This document shows positions 20,700-29,819 of a stretch of 64,000 bases of DNA, in pieces. Source of the stretch: Agapetus fuscipes (lineage: Eukaryota > Arthropoda > Insecta > Trichoptera > Glossosomatidae); NCBI GenBank assembly GCA_951799405.1, contig OX637356.1, forward strand, positions 8,827,229 to 8,891,228, written 5' to 3'. Numbering within the stretch: the stretch's first letter is position 1; each line of letters opens with the position of its first letter. A program made the translations under genes and the position numbers. Under the pieces are notes generated by a model. It did no database searches. It was not told where the DNA came from and worked only from the letters and a program-made list of their open reading frames with translations.

Positions 20700-20932
20700 T
20701 ACGAGTTGAAAAACTTGAGTAAAGTAAAGTTTACGTAAAGTATTAAAGAGTGATTTTCCCCAAAATCTGCCGTTTTTGTTTCTTACACTTTATGGTCTTA
20801 GCAAAAGAGTTACAGTGATGAAGAAAATCATGTTCAAACAAACAAAAACGGCAGATTTTGGGGAAAACCACTCTTTAATACTTTCCGTAAACTTTACATT
20901 ACTCAAGTTTTGCAACTCGCACTCAGGATACT
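20700..20932. mobile_element. inverted-repeat MITE, about 85-bp arms
   Basis: The left arm (from TACGAGTTG through AACTTGAGTAAAG and ATTAAAGAGTGATTTTCC to CAAAATCTGCCG) recurs inverted at about 20848-20932 with few mismatches. A relative of its centre (CTTTATGGTATTAGTAAAAG) appears at 53625-53660. No coding capacity. Confidence 0.75.
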
Positions 20933-20994
20933 GAAGGTAGTGTGTAAACTTTGGAACATCTAGAGCCACCTCATACATTTATAGCACAAATAGA

Positions 20995-21300
20995 TGATCG
21001 TAAGAGAGATAGAAAGAAGGACCAAAGAACAGAGGCGCCTGAGACTGTGGAGGGATGTTAGAAATTGGATGGCCCTCAACAGACTTAGGACTGGGGTGAC
21101 AAGGTGCAGAACAAACCTTCAGAGGTGAGGCCTGCTTGACCGTGGACAGGGCACCCTGTGTGACTGCGGGGATATCCAGGACTCGGCACATATGTCAGTG
21201 TGCCCCTTAATTGGTGAAAAATACACACTGATGGACCTGCTTTAAGGAAACGACAATGCGGTGGCTAATGCTGGAGATACCTCGCATAGGTGGTTCTGGA
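20995..21300 (+). pseudogene. LINE (Jockey-like) C-terminal remnant
   Basis: The frame reads LNRLRTGVTRCRTNLQR, a stop, then DRGQGTLCDCGDIQDSAHMS and VCPLIGEKYTLMDL. The pattern L-N-R-x-R-T-G ... C-D-C-G-x(2)-Q-x(3)-H-x(3)-C-P is the CCHC-like tail of Jockey-type reverse transcriptases. Two stops and frame drift make it a pseudogene. Confidence 0.75.
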
Positions 21301-21449
21301 CATGTAAAGTAAGTAAAAAGGAAGGAGTCAAACATATTTAAATATGTGTATCTGAATAAGAAGAAGTGGGATAGTGCCTCTACAACTTTGATACAAACTT
21401 TTGAATATTTAATTCCTTCCTACATTTCTTATTAAAAAATGGTAGGTAC

Positions 21450-21678
21450 CAGTGGCGAAGGGTGCCATACAAGCCGATTACCATCGGTTTCCCGTTTTAA
21501 ATGAGGCAAACATGATAATAAAGTAGACTGCATGGTTTCAATGGGGAAAAAGTACGTATTGTTTCTTTGGTTTTAAATGTATTTTTTCACTTTGTGCCTA
21601 TATTTTTTAACTACGTTGTTAGATCATTTTAAAAGGGAAGCCGATGGGAACCGGCTTGTATGGCACCCTTCGCCACTG
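21450..21678. mobile_element. hAT-type MITE with 8-bp target duplication
   Basis: Ends are CAGTGGCGAAGGGTGCCATA and its inverted copy, with arms of about 50 bp. GTAGGTAC flanks both sides (21442-21449, 21679-21686). CAGTGGCG-type ends with 8-bp duplications are typical of the hAT superfamily. A second copy, inverted relative to this one, is at 29582-29811. Confidence 0.9.
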
Positions 21679-21689
21679 GTAGGTACTAT

Positions 21690-22080
21690 TGTTCCGGTCC
21701 TGTTCCACATGGAAGATCGCGTAGTGTATGGGGAATTGGGGATGAATGTTAGCTTTCACACGATCCGGCGTGGTTTCTCGTAAATTTCGCGACCAGTTCC
21801 GAACCGAAACCGCACCGTGTGAAAAGGGCGTAAGCCTTGTTTGTTCTGAGCATTAACCTTGGGCAATATTTGCGCTTTCGCCTAATTGCTTGCGAAATTC
21901 GGGCAACACTCTAATTGGTTTACCCAAATTATAAAGGTGCACAATTAGTGGTTCGGCTTTCTTTATGAACAACTAAAAATAATGTTTTGCTTCCTTTGTT
22001 TCATGCTCTCAAATTTCATTTCTTTATTGTGTTAATTAAATTTGCCAATTTACCCTTTTGCTAATATCATACTGTAAAAA
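21690..22080. other. no gene seen
   Basis: Short frames only; nothing recognised. Confidence 0.4.
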
Positions 22081-22082
22081 TT

Positions 22083-22275
22083 GTTTCACTTTTGCCAATG
22101 TCCCCCTCTTTCAGGGAATGTCGGTAAAAAGGTTTATGTTCATTTGAGATTCAGGTTTATATTTTGCGGCATGTGTTAGTGCGAACTTTATACGTGTCTG
22201 CTTGTGGGCATACATTTTAAACGAATCCTAAATGTTAATATATCTTTGCAACTTAGATTGTAGATTATAGATCAG
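22083..22275 (+). repeat. Rep-C copy lacking its 5' end
   Basis: Runs from TTTCACTTTTGCCAATGTCC through TTTGCGGCATGTGTTAGTGC and GTGTCTGCTTGTGGGCATAC to ATCTTTGCAACTTAGATTG plus a TAGATTATAG tail. Confidence 0.85.
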
Positions 22276-22288
22276 AAGTTTTTCACAG

Positions 22289-22398
22289 CCGGCGGTTGAC
22301 ACTGGTTGTTCCTGTAAAAAATAATAGGTTCACCTTGCCAACCCTTTCGGGGACAATGCAGCAATATGTTACACTATATGTGTAGCTTAGTTGCCGTA
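22289..22398 (+). repeat. Rep-A SINE, 3' part
   Basis: Begins at the GGTTGACA position of the family and runs through AAAAATAATAGGTTCACC, CCCTTTCGGGGACAATGCAG and TATGTGTAGCTTAGTTGC. The tRNA-like head is absent. Confidence 0.8.
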
Positions 22399-22479
22399 GT
22401 CCATCGTAGCTGGAGCTTCTGGACGTCTCGCCAATATCTGCGATGGGCTTAATAAATTCGGTCTGCAATGAATTTGTGA

Positions 22480-22660
22480 ATAACAAGAAAAAACAGGGGC
22501 AATGGAGGGACCGCATGAACGAAGGAAGGATAGCCCGAGTCGTGGCACAGGAGATACCGGCTGGTCAGCGTCTGCCAGGTCTCCATCCCAAAAGATGGAA
22601 GAACAGCTGGTCTTCTGCATCACAGAAGAAAGTTCCATAATAAACAGATCCTAGATCTAT
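22480..22660 (+). pseudogene. LINE reverse transcriptase C-terminal remnant
   Basis: The frame reads QWRDRMNEGRIARVVAQEIP, then GLHPKRWKNSWSSASQ. It follows the pattern D-R-M-x(3)-R-x(2)-V-x(3)-P-x-G-x-R-x(2)-G-x(3)-R-W of LINE tails. It is related to 4380-4550. It lies just after a Rep-A tail. Confidence 0.65.
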
Positions 22661-23030
22661 TCGAATTCGAATATTTGTTTTGTTCTTTATTCAGTTCACA
22701 TAGACTCAGTTGCCTTTTGGGAAGGGAAAGATTGCAAATCGATGACCTTTGCTACCGGCGTAGAGGTCAAAGGGGAAACACAATAGGGTGGAAGTGTAAG
22801 GGTTGGAGAGATATACAGGTATAATACTCTGTATTGAGGTTAGAGGAGGGTGCGTACTGTCTAAAGTTGTGTTCATGAAAAGGGGATGAATTTGCTTGCA
22901 AAGGCATTTTATAGGAAATCGTTATTTTCAGTCTTTTGAAGGTCATTTTTGCCTACCTAAGCTTAAATGATTCAACTCATTTTCATCGTAACATGGGAGG
23001 TATACAATGTTTTAAAAATAACTAACCAAC
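22661..23030. other. no gene seen
   Basis: Nothing recognised. Confidence 0.4.
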
Positions 23031-23035
23031 ATTGT

Positions 23036-23395
23036 CCGGTCGATAGCTCAGTTGAGAAAGTGCTGGCATTCCATGCTGAGAGCTCGGGTTCGAATCCCAC
23101 CGAGCGTATCCGAAATGATTACCGAACTACAATCAATAAAAATCCTATTTCGGTGTTTATTTCCAGCCCAAAATAAAATACCGGTATGTTTTACTCAGCC
23201 TTCACAATAAATGAGAACCAAAAAATCTCAGGAGCTAGAAAGCTCCTTTTCAGGAGAAGTGGGTGGCTTAAAGACGGCCCCATACTTGTGAAAATAAATA
23301 TGTAGGTTCTACACGCCTCATACGACTTTCTTGGAAGCTGGAAAACCCTCACTTCAACTGAAGTGGTTGACAAAAAACCGGCAAATTTACCTATA
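23036..23395 (+). repeat. Rep-A tRNA-derived SINE, full length
   Basis: Head CGGTCGATAGCTCAGTTGAG and B box CGGGTTCGAATCCCACCGAG. The body includes TTTCGGTGTTTATTTCC, AATACCGGTATG and AACTGAAGTGGTTG. It has a local rearrangement in the middle, with tail-like sequence out of order at 23240-23345. Confidence 0.85.
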
Positions 23396-23795
23396 AAATA
23401 AAATATGTTCTAGTCAATACAAATGGGTCCATGTCTAGACATTAAGCGAAAACAAACAAATCACCTTGTTTACTGAATTTCCTCACATCTACACGCTAAT
23501 TTGTCTTGCATTTTTATTGGCACAATAAAGAACTGCCAGATGGGTAACTGTCAAGGTCATCCGGCTTCCTTGTACAGACTTATCGGTCATGTTTTAACAT
23601 GGCAGACCTAATTTACAGCCCAATCTACGCAGGTAATTGCTCATTAGCCAATCGGGCTCGCCCACCCGACTGTGGACCAAGGCTGCGTATCAGGCTAGCA
23701 GATACAGCAGGAGATAGCTGCAATTAATCTGTACACGGTGCACTCGCTGTACAAGCGATCGATAATCGTATGCACGCCAACTTCTGCGCTCCTGG
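23396..23795. other. no gene seen
   Basis: Mixed-composition sequence with no recognisable protein or repeat family. Confidence 0.4.
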
Positions 23796-23798
23796 TTG

Positions 23799-24111
23799 AC
23801 CAAGTATAAAAACATTGCATTAATTCCCCTCGATCGCGTAAATAGAAAGAATTTTATCCCTAGCGAGTTATTTAGTTTTCATACAGGTTTTTTCTTTTTA
23901 CAATTTAGGCTGGTTTTAGTGTCGCGCTGACAACACGCTGACCGTCAGCGCTGACAGCCAAATATATGAACTTGTCGCGCTGACAGCTACGCGCCATTCT
24001 AAAACGCTTCCTACAAGTTCATATAATTTGAACGGTCAGCGCTGACGGTCAGCGCGACACTAAAACCAGCCTTAGACGATCGAGGGGAATTGACGCAAAA
24101 TTTTATACTTG
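23799..24111. mobile_element. outer MITE interrupted by another MITE
   Basis: CCAAGTATAAAA and TAATTCCCCTCGATCGCG on the left match, inverted, CGATCGAGGGGAATTGACGC and TTTTATACTTGG on the right. The same ends occur at 43491-43630, and one arm occurs near 10410. The centre of this copy is split by the element at 23908-24071. Confidence 0.7.
23908..24071. mobile_element. GGCTGG-ended MITE nested in the outer MITE
   Basis: Ends GGCTGGTTTTAGTGTCGCGC and its exact inverted copy, flanked by TTA on both sides (23905-23907, 24072-24074). The interior repeats CAGCGCTGACNGTCAGCG-type palindromic blocks. The 3-bp TTA target and the G-rich ends fit the PIF/Harbinger type. Confidence 0.85.
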
Positions 24112-24149
24112 GGGTACTATTCTTCAAGTCTTGAACTTGTTTTTTTTTT

Positions 24150-24400
24150 CAATAGATTTGTGAAGAGAAATGCAATTTACCAACCTATCTTGCCTGGCCA
24201 CAAACAGGTATTCACATTTTCAATTAATAATCATGAAATATTTTTAATGAACTATTAATTAATAATTACCCAATGAAATTTGTCAAACAATGGTCAAAGT
24301 TATTGTCGATAGGACACGGCGCTGATGGAGTTCGAACTCGCGATTGTTTCAATAACGCAAATTCGAGTGTCGATTCCTTATCCCCTTGATAATACCAGTG
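24150..24400 (-). repeat. Rep-D tRNA-related SINE
   Basis: On the reverse strand the B-box-like CGCGAGTTCGAACTCCATCA is followed by AATAACTTTGACCATTGTTT, ATTGGGTAATTATTAATTAA and the 3' end GCAAGATAGGTTGGTAAATT plus ACAAATCTATTG. It is related to 27560-27770 and to the core of the paired elements at 62.8-64 kb. Confidence 0.75.
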
Positions 24401-24765
24401 ACTAAAGATTTTGCCGTAGATAGAATATATAGCTACAATTTGTCACAAAAAAACCTAGATAAAAATAAATCATTGTATTTTTGCGATATTTGCAAAATTT
24501 ATCGTTATACATATTGATACATTTACTGCAGTCTGCCCAATATGACAAATCGCCATTCACATGGCTTGTTTGACAGGTCGAGGCGATCGCAAATCCCAGC
24601 CAGACCAAATATGGAAGAAATGACTTCAGCTCCACGGGCAGGCTTTCTCGGATCTCGTTCAAGGTGAAAACAAAGCAACAACAAATAACAAAACAACGTT
24701 CTGGAATTTCGTAAAAAAAAAACTCAACTGTTATTTGAGTTGTATAGAATCAAAGGCAAAAATCT
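24401..24765. other. unplaced; one unexplained reverse-strand frame
   Basis: The reverse strand has an 86-codon frame (24662-24402) starting MNEIRESLPVELKSFLPYL. It matches nothing I know, has no clear splice signals and may be chance. Confidence 0.25.
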
Positions 24766-24769
24766 ACCG

Positions 24770-25068
24770 TACGGTCTGTAGTCTCGTGGTTAACGATACG
24801 GACTCGTAAATCAAAGGACCCGAGTTTTATTCCGGGCGGAGCACAATAATAAAAATATGCTCTTCGCTGTTGAAAAAATTCATGTGCTTTTACAAAGACT
24901 AGTCATCAATGGTTCATCCAGCTTTATAGCAACTGGGTCTTGATTGAGAATTGGAGCTTTTTATAGTGCCTACCAAGCTCGTAGAGGGCTCTTGAGGTGT
25001 GATTTATTCAAAAACAGCGCTCACCAAATAAATCATCGGAATATTATTATTATTAATGCTTAAGGGTG
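24770..25068 (+). repeat. Rep-B tRNA-derived SINE, full length
   Basis: Head CGGTCTGTAGTCTCGTGGTT and B box CCCGAGTTTTATTCCGGGCG. The body runs AATATGCTCTTCGCTGTTGA, GCAACTGGGTCTTGATTGAG and CTCTTGAGGTGTGATTTATT. The tail is ACCAAATAAATCATCGGAAT with ATTATTATTATTAA. Confidence 0.9.
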
Positions 25069-25127
25069 TGTGTATTGACACTGTAAAGATTCATTTTAAA
25101 TTAATAATGTAAAAAATAAACACGAAG

Positions 25128-25215
25128 TTTTTCTTCACGAGTTGATTTATTTCCTCGAGCGCTTTCGATATAATAACACCATTATAAGTTGTCCTCTTGA
25201 TGAAATAAGATACAT
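25128..25215 (-). ncRNA. hammerhead-like motif, second family, weak copy
   Basis: On the reverse strand, ATATCGAAAGCGCTC is followed by GAGGAAATAAATCAACTCG. GAAA plus the self-complementary AGCGCU and then C mimic the GAAA / stem III / cleavage-site order. The expected CUGANGA position reads CUUAUAAUG, so the core is not canonical. The same 3' block recurs at 47690-47775. Confidence 0.35.
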
Positions 25216-25219
25216 ATAT

Positions 25220-26570
25220 GGAAATATAGTGAATGTAAATTGTCTGTATTTCCATATTATATTTATCCTATGTTCAGAAATACTCCTAGACAGCCCCGTA
25301 ATGGGAACATAAATGAAACGGGATGATATTGTTTGAATAACTGTCAGAGCTTCTGTTTATTTAGCGGAAGGTTTGATCTCCATTCCGATCAGCGCTCTTA
25401 GAAATCATTTCTTGCCTTGGTTATTTCTCCTTAGGAAGATTTAGCACCGACAAGGTTTACGTAGCGTTTATAAGACATAATAATCTATACTCTTGTGAAC
25501 ACGGAAAAAAAATCAATCTTAAATAAGACGAAATATAAGCCTGTGAAAATAAATAGGTCACAGAAGAGATAGTTTATTTTTTTTGAGATGGTTAAAAAAT
25601 TGTAGCCAAGTAAATTATTTGCGAACAATAAAAATACTCTTCTATGAAATTTATTGAAAAAAAAACTGAGTTATTATTTTTGCAAAAATCGTTATTTTTA
25701 TGTCCGCAGCGTTTAAAAGTAAATTTAAATGTGAAAAAATATTTTAATTAAAATACTATGACGTAAATCGCAACTAGGTACTTAAAAGAAAATATTTATT
25801 CAACAGACATTATGTAAGAAAATTAATTACAAAAAATCTCTTCCCCCCCCCCCCGATCTCTAGAGCAGCTAATGACTGAATCCGTTTTAATTAAATTTCC
25901 GTTTTTTTTAACGTAAACGCTCCATTTACTAAAAATTAACATTTTCCGGATGTACTCGTAAATTTTGTACGGTGTTTGATTCTGTTTTCGTAATGGTTCT
26001 CATTGTTTCTATTACTCAATGATTACTTATGTAAGATAAATAATTTAATTTCCATTAAAGTCCCATAAAGAAAATAGGTAAGTAGCACGATCATATCCGT
26101 TTAGAATAAATTCACTTAAAGTACTCGTGTATAATCTGAGTTGCCAAGATATATTCTTTTTTTTTCGCAACTGTCGATTTATTTCGAAAGGTCAAATATA
26201 TTTTTGATAAGTCAGTTATGCCATTGCCAAATCAGAGTGCCATTGTAACATGAGTGCTAGTACACAGTAGACAGCACGCGTTGTACAATGGCTAATTGTG
26301 TGCAGTAGCATACAATACTTTGTCAAACCACCATGAAATAAATCATTAATGTTGTACATTATTAGGAACTTTGATAATTGTATTTTTGCGTGATGTCAGC
26401 TTTCGCCCTTGCGGAGGTCCATGCGATTTTTAAAAAATGCAATGCAATTCAGGCATAATCATTCACTGATTTTGTACAACCAATTCCATAAAACTATTTA
26501 AATACGTTTTCATTGTAGTACAGTTGACTCGTTTCGAAACTGTAACTGTAACTCTGTCGCCATTCCGCTA
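25220..26570. other. no gene seen; AT-rich
   Basis: 1.3 kb without a motif-bearing frame. Includes a poly-C tract at 25846-25854. Confidence 0.45.
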
Positions 26571-26573
26571 GGG

Positions 26574-26865
26574 GTGGCCAGAGCCTCTGCAGAGTTGCCT
26601 CCATTTTTTCCTATCCTTACATACCTCTTTCAATTCATTCATATCCATCACCTTTTTCATGCATTTTCTTCTTTTACGCTCACTTTATATATCCCATTCT
26701 TTCACAATCTCCTCAATCTGATCACTCCATACTTTTCTCGGTCGTCCCTTCCCTCTTTTTCCTTTCACACTTTCTTTGTATACATACTTTGTCAGTCTAT
26801 CATCATTCATTCTCCACATGCCCAAACCATCTCATCACATTCTTTTGTACCTTTGTACGATCATT
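26574..26865 (-). pseudogene. LINE reverse transcriptase C-terminal remnant
   Basis: The reverse strand reads KVQKNVMRWFGHVE and continues, through stops and frame shifts, to a KGRTEKSMD-like form of KGRPRKVWSD and to ERMGYIK. It belongs to the same tail class (RWFGH-x-ER ... GRGRPRKVW) as 8207 and 37482. A sister copy lies at 61320-61510. Confidence 0.7.
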
Positions 26866-26903
26866 ATTAAACGACCTGTAGGAAGAATAGCTTTTGTGAA
26901 AAA

Positions 26904-27049
26904 ATGTTTTTGTTTTCTTTCGGGCTTGACCAAGGTCTATTCGAAGCTAATAACTCGTCTTGAGAATGCTTTCGGCTCGAAAAAGTGAAACGTCGGCAGA
27001 TAAAAATTGCAAATAGACCATAGGCTAACCCCAAAAGAAAACAAAAACA
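26904..27049 (+). mobile_element. hairpin element enclosing a hammerhead-like motif
   Basis: Arms of about 35 bp (TTTTTGTTTTCTTTCGGG, ending AAGGTCTATT at 26942, and the inverted copy 27010-27049) face each other. The loop carries a short stem CTTTCG-GCT-CGAAAAAG and then GTGAAACGTCGGCAG. GAAACGUC is the 3' core seen in the motif at 5561-5614. The 5' core reads CUUGAGAAUG, not CUGANGA. Two open frames cross the element and are not genes. Confidence 0.5.
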
Positions 27050-27555
27050 ATTTGACTTGGAACACCGACCATGAAAGTGAAAGTTCAAAACTATATTCAA
27101 TAGCTTGTGTGTTATGGTTTGAGGTTTTTTTATCGCGTACCAAATGGGAGTAGAAATATAGTTTTCTTGTATGTAAGCTTTGAGGGAATATGACTACAAA
27201 ATGTATGCTTCATGATTTGTATGTAATGTTACTTCAGTCCGCATCCGGTCCACTGAAAATAGACACAGCTGTTGAACACCACTTTTTGTAATAGTGCTTC
27301 CAACAGTCATAAAATACATACAGGAAAGCACTCACAAGGCATGACCCTAGATTGCTTCCGATCTGAGGATTCAACTCTTACAAAATTTGCCGTCATATTA
27401 TGTAAAAAAGAAACGCAACTAAGCTGAGCATTTTTTAAAACTATAAACCGCGTTGCCTCCGAAGAAGTCGCATTTGGTGAGTGGTATCTATTTATTTTTA
27501 CAGGTATGTTTTGTAGGTTTTAATTTTTACTGTTTATTTGTTTTACATATATTTT
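27050..27555. other. no gene seen
   Basis: Nothing recognised apart from poly-T near 27552. Confidence 0.4.
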
Positions 27556-27557
27556 TT

Positions 27558-27772
27558 TTTTTTTTTTAAATAGATTTGTGGAAAGGAATGCAATCCACCA
27601 ACCTATTTTACCTGGCCAGTTGTCTTCATGCGAAAGCAGAAGCTTGTGTGCATGCAACGGCATCTGTTAAACCAGGGTCGAAGTTATCGTCGCGGGATTC
27701 GAACCAGCGTTATCCGGTTCCAAATAACCTGTCTTGATCCCCGCGGCTATAACACCGACTCAAATGTAATTA
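27558..27772 (-). repeat. Rep-D tRNA-related SINE
   Basis: On the reverse strand: GTTATAGCCGCGGGGATC (A-box side), ACGCTGGTTCGAATCCCGCG (B box), ACGATAACTTCGACCCTGGT, then AAAATAGGTTGGTGGATTGC and CACAAATCTATTT. Best isolated Rep-D copy. It lacks the AATTAATAATTA block seen at 24.2 kb. Confidence 0.85.
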
Positions 27773-27784
27773 ATTGTTTGTATT

Positions 27785-28036
27785 CCTTGACTTATAGGTT
27801 GGTATGAGGCTGACCACCCATACTGTAAAAGATGGTTCACTTTGCCAATATCACCCCTGTTTCAGGGAAGGTCGGCAAGAGTTGCAGGGCTTATGTTCAT
27901 GTGAGATTGGGTTTTTATATTGTAGGTTCACATGCGGCATGTGTTAGCGCGAGCTTATACGTGTCTGCTTGTGGGGATGCGTTTAAAATGAATCTTAAAT
28001 GATAATTTATATCTTTGCAGCATAGATTTAGATTTT
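27785..28036 (+). repeat. Rep-C copy, full length
   Basis: Runs from ATTCCTTGACTTATAGGTTG through the core hairpin (CACCCCTGTTTCAGGGAAGG), the palindromic CACATGCGGCATGTG and GTTTAAAATGAATC to GCAGCATAGATTTAGATTTT. Confidence 0.95.
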
Positions 28037-28494
28037 TAGTGTTCTTGTGAGTTGAAATAAGTGTGGACTGAGAAGATTAAGCAATGGGTAAAAATAGCTC
28101 TGAAACGTCAAATAATCTCTTGCGTGGTAGGCAAATGCTCCATTCACTCCACTATAAATACATACTCGTGTGTTCATATTATTTGTGGGCTTAAGATATG
28201 AGATCACAATCAAAATGCCACAATATTTTTAGCGGCCCACATTTTTCTGTTCATTGAAAAAACTTCATAAATGTACACATACTATGTATTTAGTTATTTC
28301 AGTTTTCAGATTTTCAATCAGATTCAAAAAGTTCTCCTCGTGCCTTAGACAGAAAAAAATAAATATTAATAGTTTTGTTATGTAAATAGCAAATACATGT
28401 AAATATTATAAGTAGGTATGGTAGGTATATCATTTATAGCTGATGAGAGTTGTATATAAGTAGGATTATTTAATTATTATAAGTACCTAGGGAA
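28037..28494. other. no gene seen
   Basis: AT-rich, with GTAGGTATGGTAGGTATA near 28415. No motif-bearing frame. Confidence 0.4.
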
Positions 28495-28810
28495 GAGAAA
28501 TTTTAGAAAGAAGCCACTAGATTATCTGCTTCAAGAAGATTCTAGCGAAACCTCTAGCAATTTCTATAGCTGAGGTATAAAAGGGCGCGAACAGCTTGCA
28601 GGCAGACAGTCTTCATACAACAGTCTATTTTTAAACATAAAAGACAGTATAAGTGAACACAAACCATCTGTGAAATAAATGTAAATTGCTAAATAAATGT
28701 AAAATTGTAAAAAATAAATATAACTGTAAAAATAAATCTACATAAGTGTAAAATAAATATCCTGTAAGTAAAGATGATCAGTTTTTTAATATAAAAACTT
28801 TTTGAACCCT
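28495..28810 (+). mobile_element. LTR-like sequence with polymerase II promoter
   Basis: TATAAAAG at 28576-28583 is followed 31 bases later by CAGACAGTC as a possible initiator. An AATAAA-rich stretch comes after (GTGAAATAAATG, AAATAAATGTAAAATTG). A diverged relative at 43735-43990 has the same order. I infer a solo LTR of a retrotransposon, but neither TG...CA ends nor internal genes are visible. A decayed host promoter is the alternative. Confidence 0.4.
28576..28612 (+). promoter_or_regulatory. TATA box and initiator
   Basis: TATAAAAGG with ACAGT starting 30 bases downstream fits core-promoter spacing in insects. Activity is not shown. Confidence 0.5.
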
Positions 28811-28950
28811 AAAAACAAGCAGTATTTTTTCATTTCATTAGAAACAAAAACAGCTAGAGCTGTGAATGGTAGCTGTGAAATTATTCGTACCTACTATTCA
28901 CCACTTTACGAATTGTTTCAGCGGAAACTTTGTAGAACTGTAAGTAGAAG

Positions 28951-28999
28951 AAAACAAACACTTTTTGATTACAATAGAATCAAACAGTGTTTGTTTTCA
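28951..28999. repeat. near-perfect hairpin, 49 bases
   Basis: GAAAACAAACAC and GTGTTTGTTTTC form the outer stem and TTTGATT / AATCAAA the inner stem. It lies about 30 bases from the hammerhead-like remnant at 29030-29075, as inverted repeats do around the motifs at 5.5 and 26.9 kb. Confidence 0.8.
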
Positions 29000-29027
29000 T
29001 ATTTAATTTTTTTTTGTTTACCACTTT

Positions 29028-29076
29028 ATATCATTTCGTTGGCGTCGTAGTCAACGCCTTCAGGAGGCAGGAGGCA
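29028..29076 (-). ncRNA. degenerate hammerhead-like motif
   Basis: The reverse strand reads CCTCCTGAAGGCGTTG, then CGCCAACGAAATGAT. Stem II GUUG/CAAC and GAAA are kept, but the core is CUGAAGG and the following segment UGAU is not CGUC. A dead relative of 5561-5614. Confidence 0.45.
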
Positions 29077-29184
29077 ACAAGGTAGTGTGGCGATCAAAGA
29101 AGCACTTATTATTACACATCTTTTTTTTCGTTTGAATTTTCTTATAATCCCCTGAGCGTAAGTTATAGCTGTTATAATTAGTTA

Positions 29185-29378
29185 TGGTTCCCTGTTTCAG
29201 GAAAGGTCGGCAAAAGTTGTGGGGCTTATGTTCATTTGAGGTTTGGATTTTATTTGTAAGTACACATTCAGCATTTGTAAGCGCGAACTACACTTGTTGG
29301 TTTGTGGGCATACATCTGAGAGCTTTAAATGAATATATCCTTGCAACTTAGATTATAGATTATAGATTATAGATTATA
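29185..29378 (+). repeat. Rep-C copy, variant B, lacking its 5' end
   Basis: Starts near GGTTCCCTGTTTCAGG. It has the variant block GAGGTTTGGATTTTATTTGT, GTACACATTCAGCATTTGTA and ACTTGTTGGTTTGTGGGC. It ends with four TTATAGA repeats (29348-29378). Confidence 0.9.
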
Positions 29379-29384
29379 GATGGG

Positions 29385-29465
29385 AGAACTTGCATCATTC
29401 TCGGCGTTGCGTTGGAGACGTAGCCAACGCCTTAAGGAGACACTCTATACGACGACTGAGGATGA
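29385..29465 (-). ncRNA. degenerate hammerhead-like motif
   Basis: The reverse strand reads CTTAAGGCGTTGGCTACGTC, then TCCAACGCAACGCCGAGAAT. Stem II GUUGG/CCAAC and the GAGAAUGAUG stem I strand are kept. CUUAAGG and GCAA have replaced the catalytic core. Confidence 0.5.
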
Positions 29466-29581
29466 ACTGATTTCTTATAACAAAAAATGTCACAAATCTT
29501 ATGTTGAACATGAGATTCTATTCACTAGTGTTATTTTTTTACATTGTATAACATTTGTAATTCCGGTATGTATGTAGGTAG

Positions 29582-29811
29582 CAGTGGCGAAGGGTGCCAT
29601 ACAAGCCGGTTCCCATCGGCTTCTCTTTTAAAATGATCTAACAAAGTAGTTAAAAAATATAGGCACAAAGTAAAAAAAATACATTTAAAACCAAAGAAAC
29701 AATACGTTTTTTTTCCCCATTGAAACCATGCAGTCTACTTTATTATCATGTTTGCCTCATTTTAAACGGGAAACCGATGGGAATCGGCTTGTATGGCACC
29801 CTTTACCACTG
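29582..29811. mobile_element. hAT-type MITE, second copy
   Basis: Same ends as 21450-21678 (CAGTGGCGAAGGGTGCCATA). The interior is in the opposite orientation. GTAGGTAG flanks both sides (29574-29581, 29812-29819) as an 8-bp duplication. It inserted into nearly the same target word as the first copy. Confidence 0.9.
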
Positions 29812-29819
29812 GTAGGTAG

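Noticed and set aside
24402..24662. 86-codon reverse-strand frame starting MNEIRESLPVELKSFLPYL
   Set aside because: Protein-like at the start but no family recognised, no splice signals and no repeat partner. Kept only as a note.
28540..28560. heat-shock element (GAAGATTCTAGCGAA)
   Set aside because: Spacing between the GAA/TTC blocks does not fit the 5-base rule throughout; too weak to annotate.
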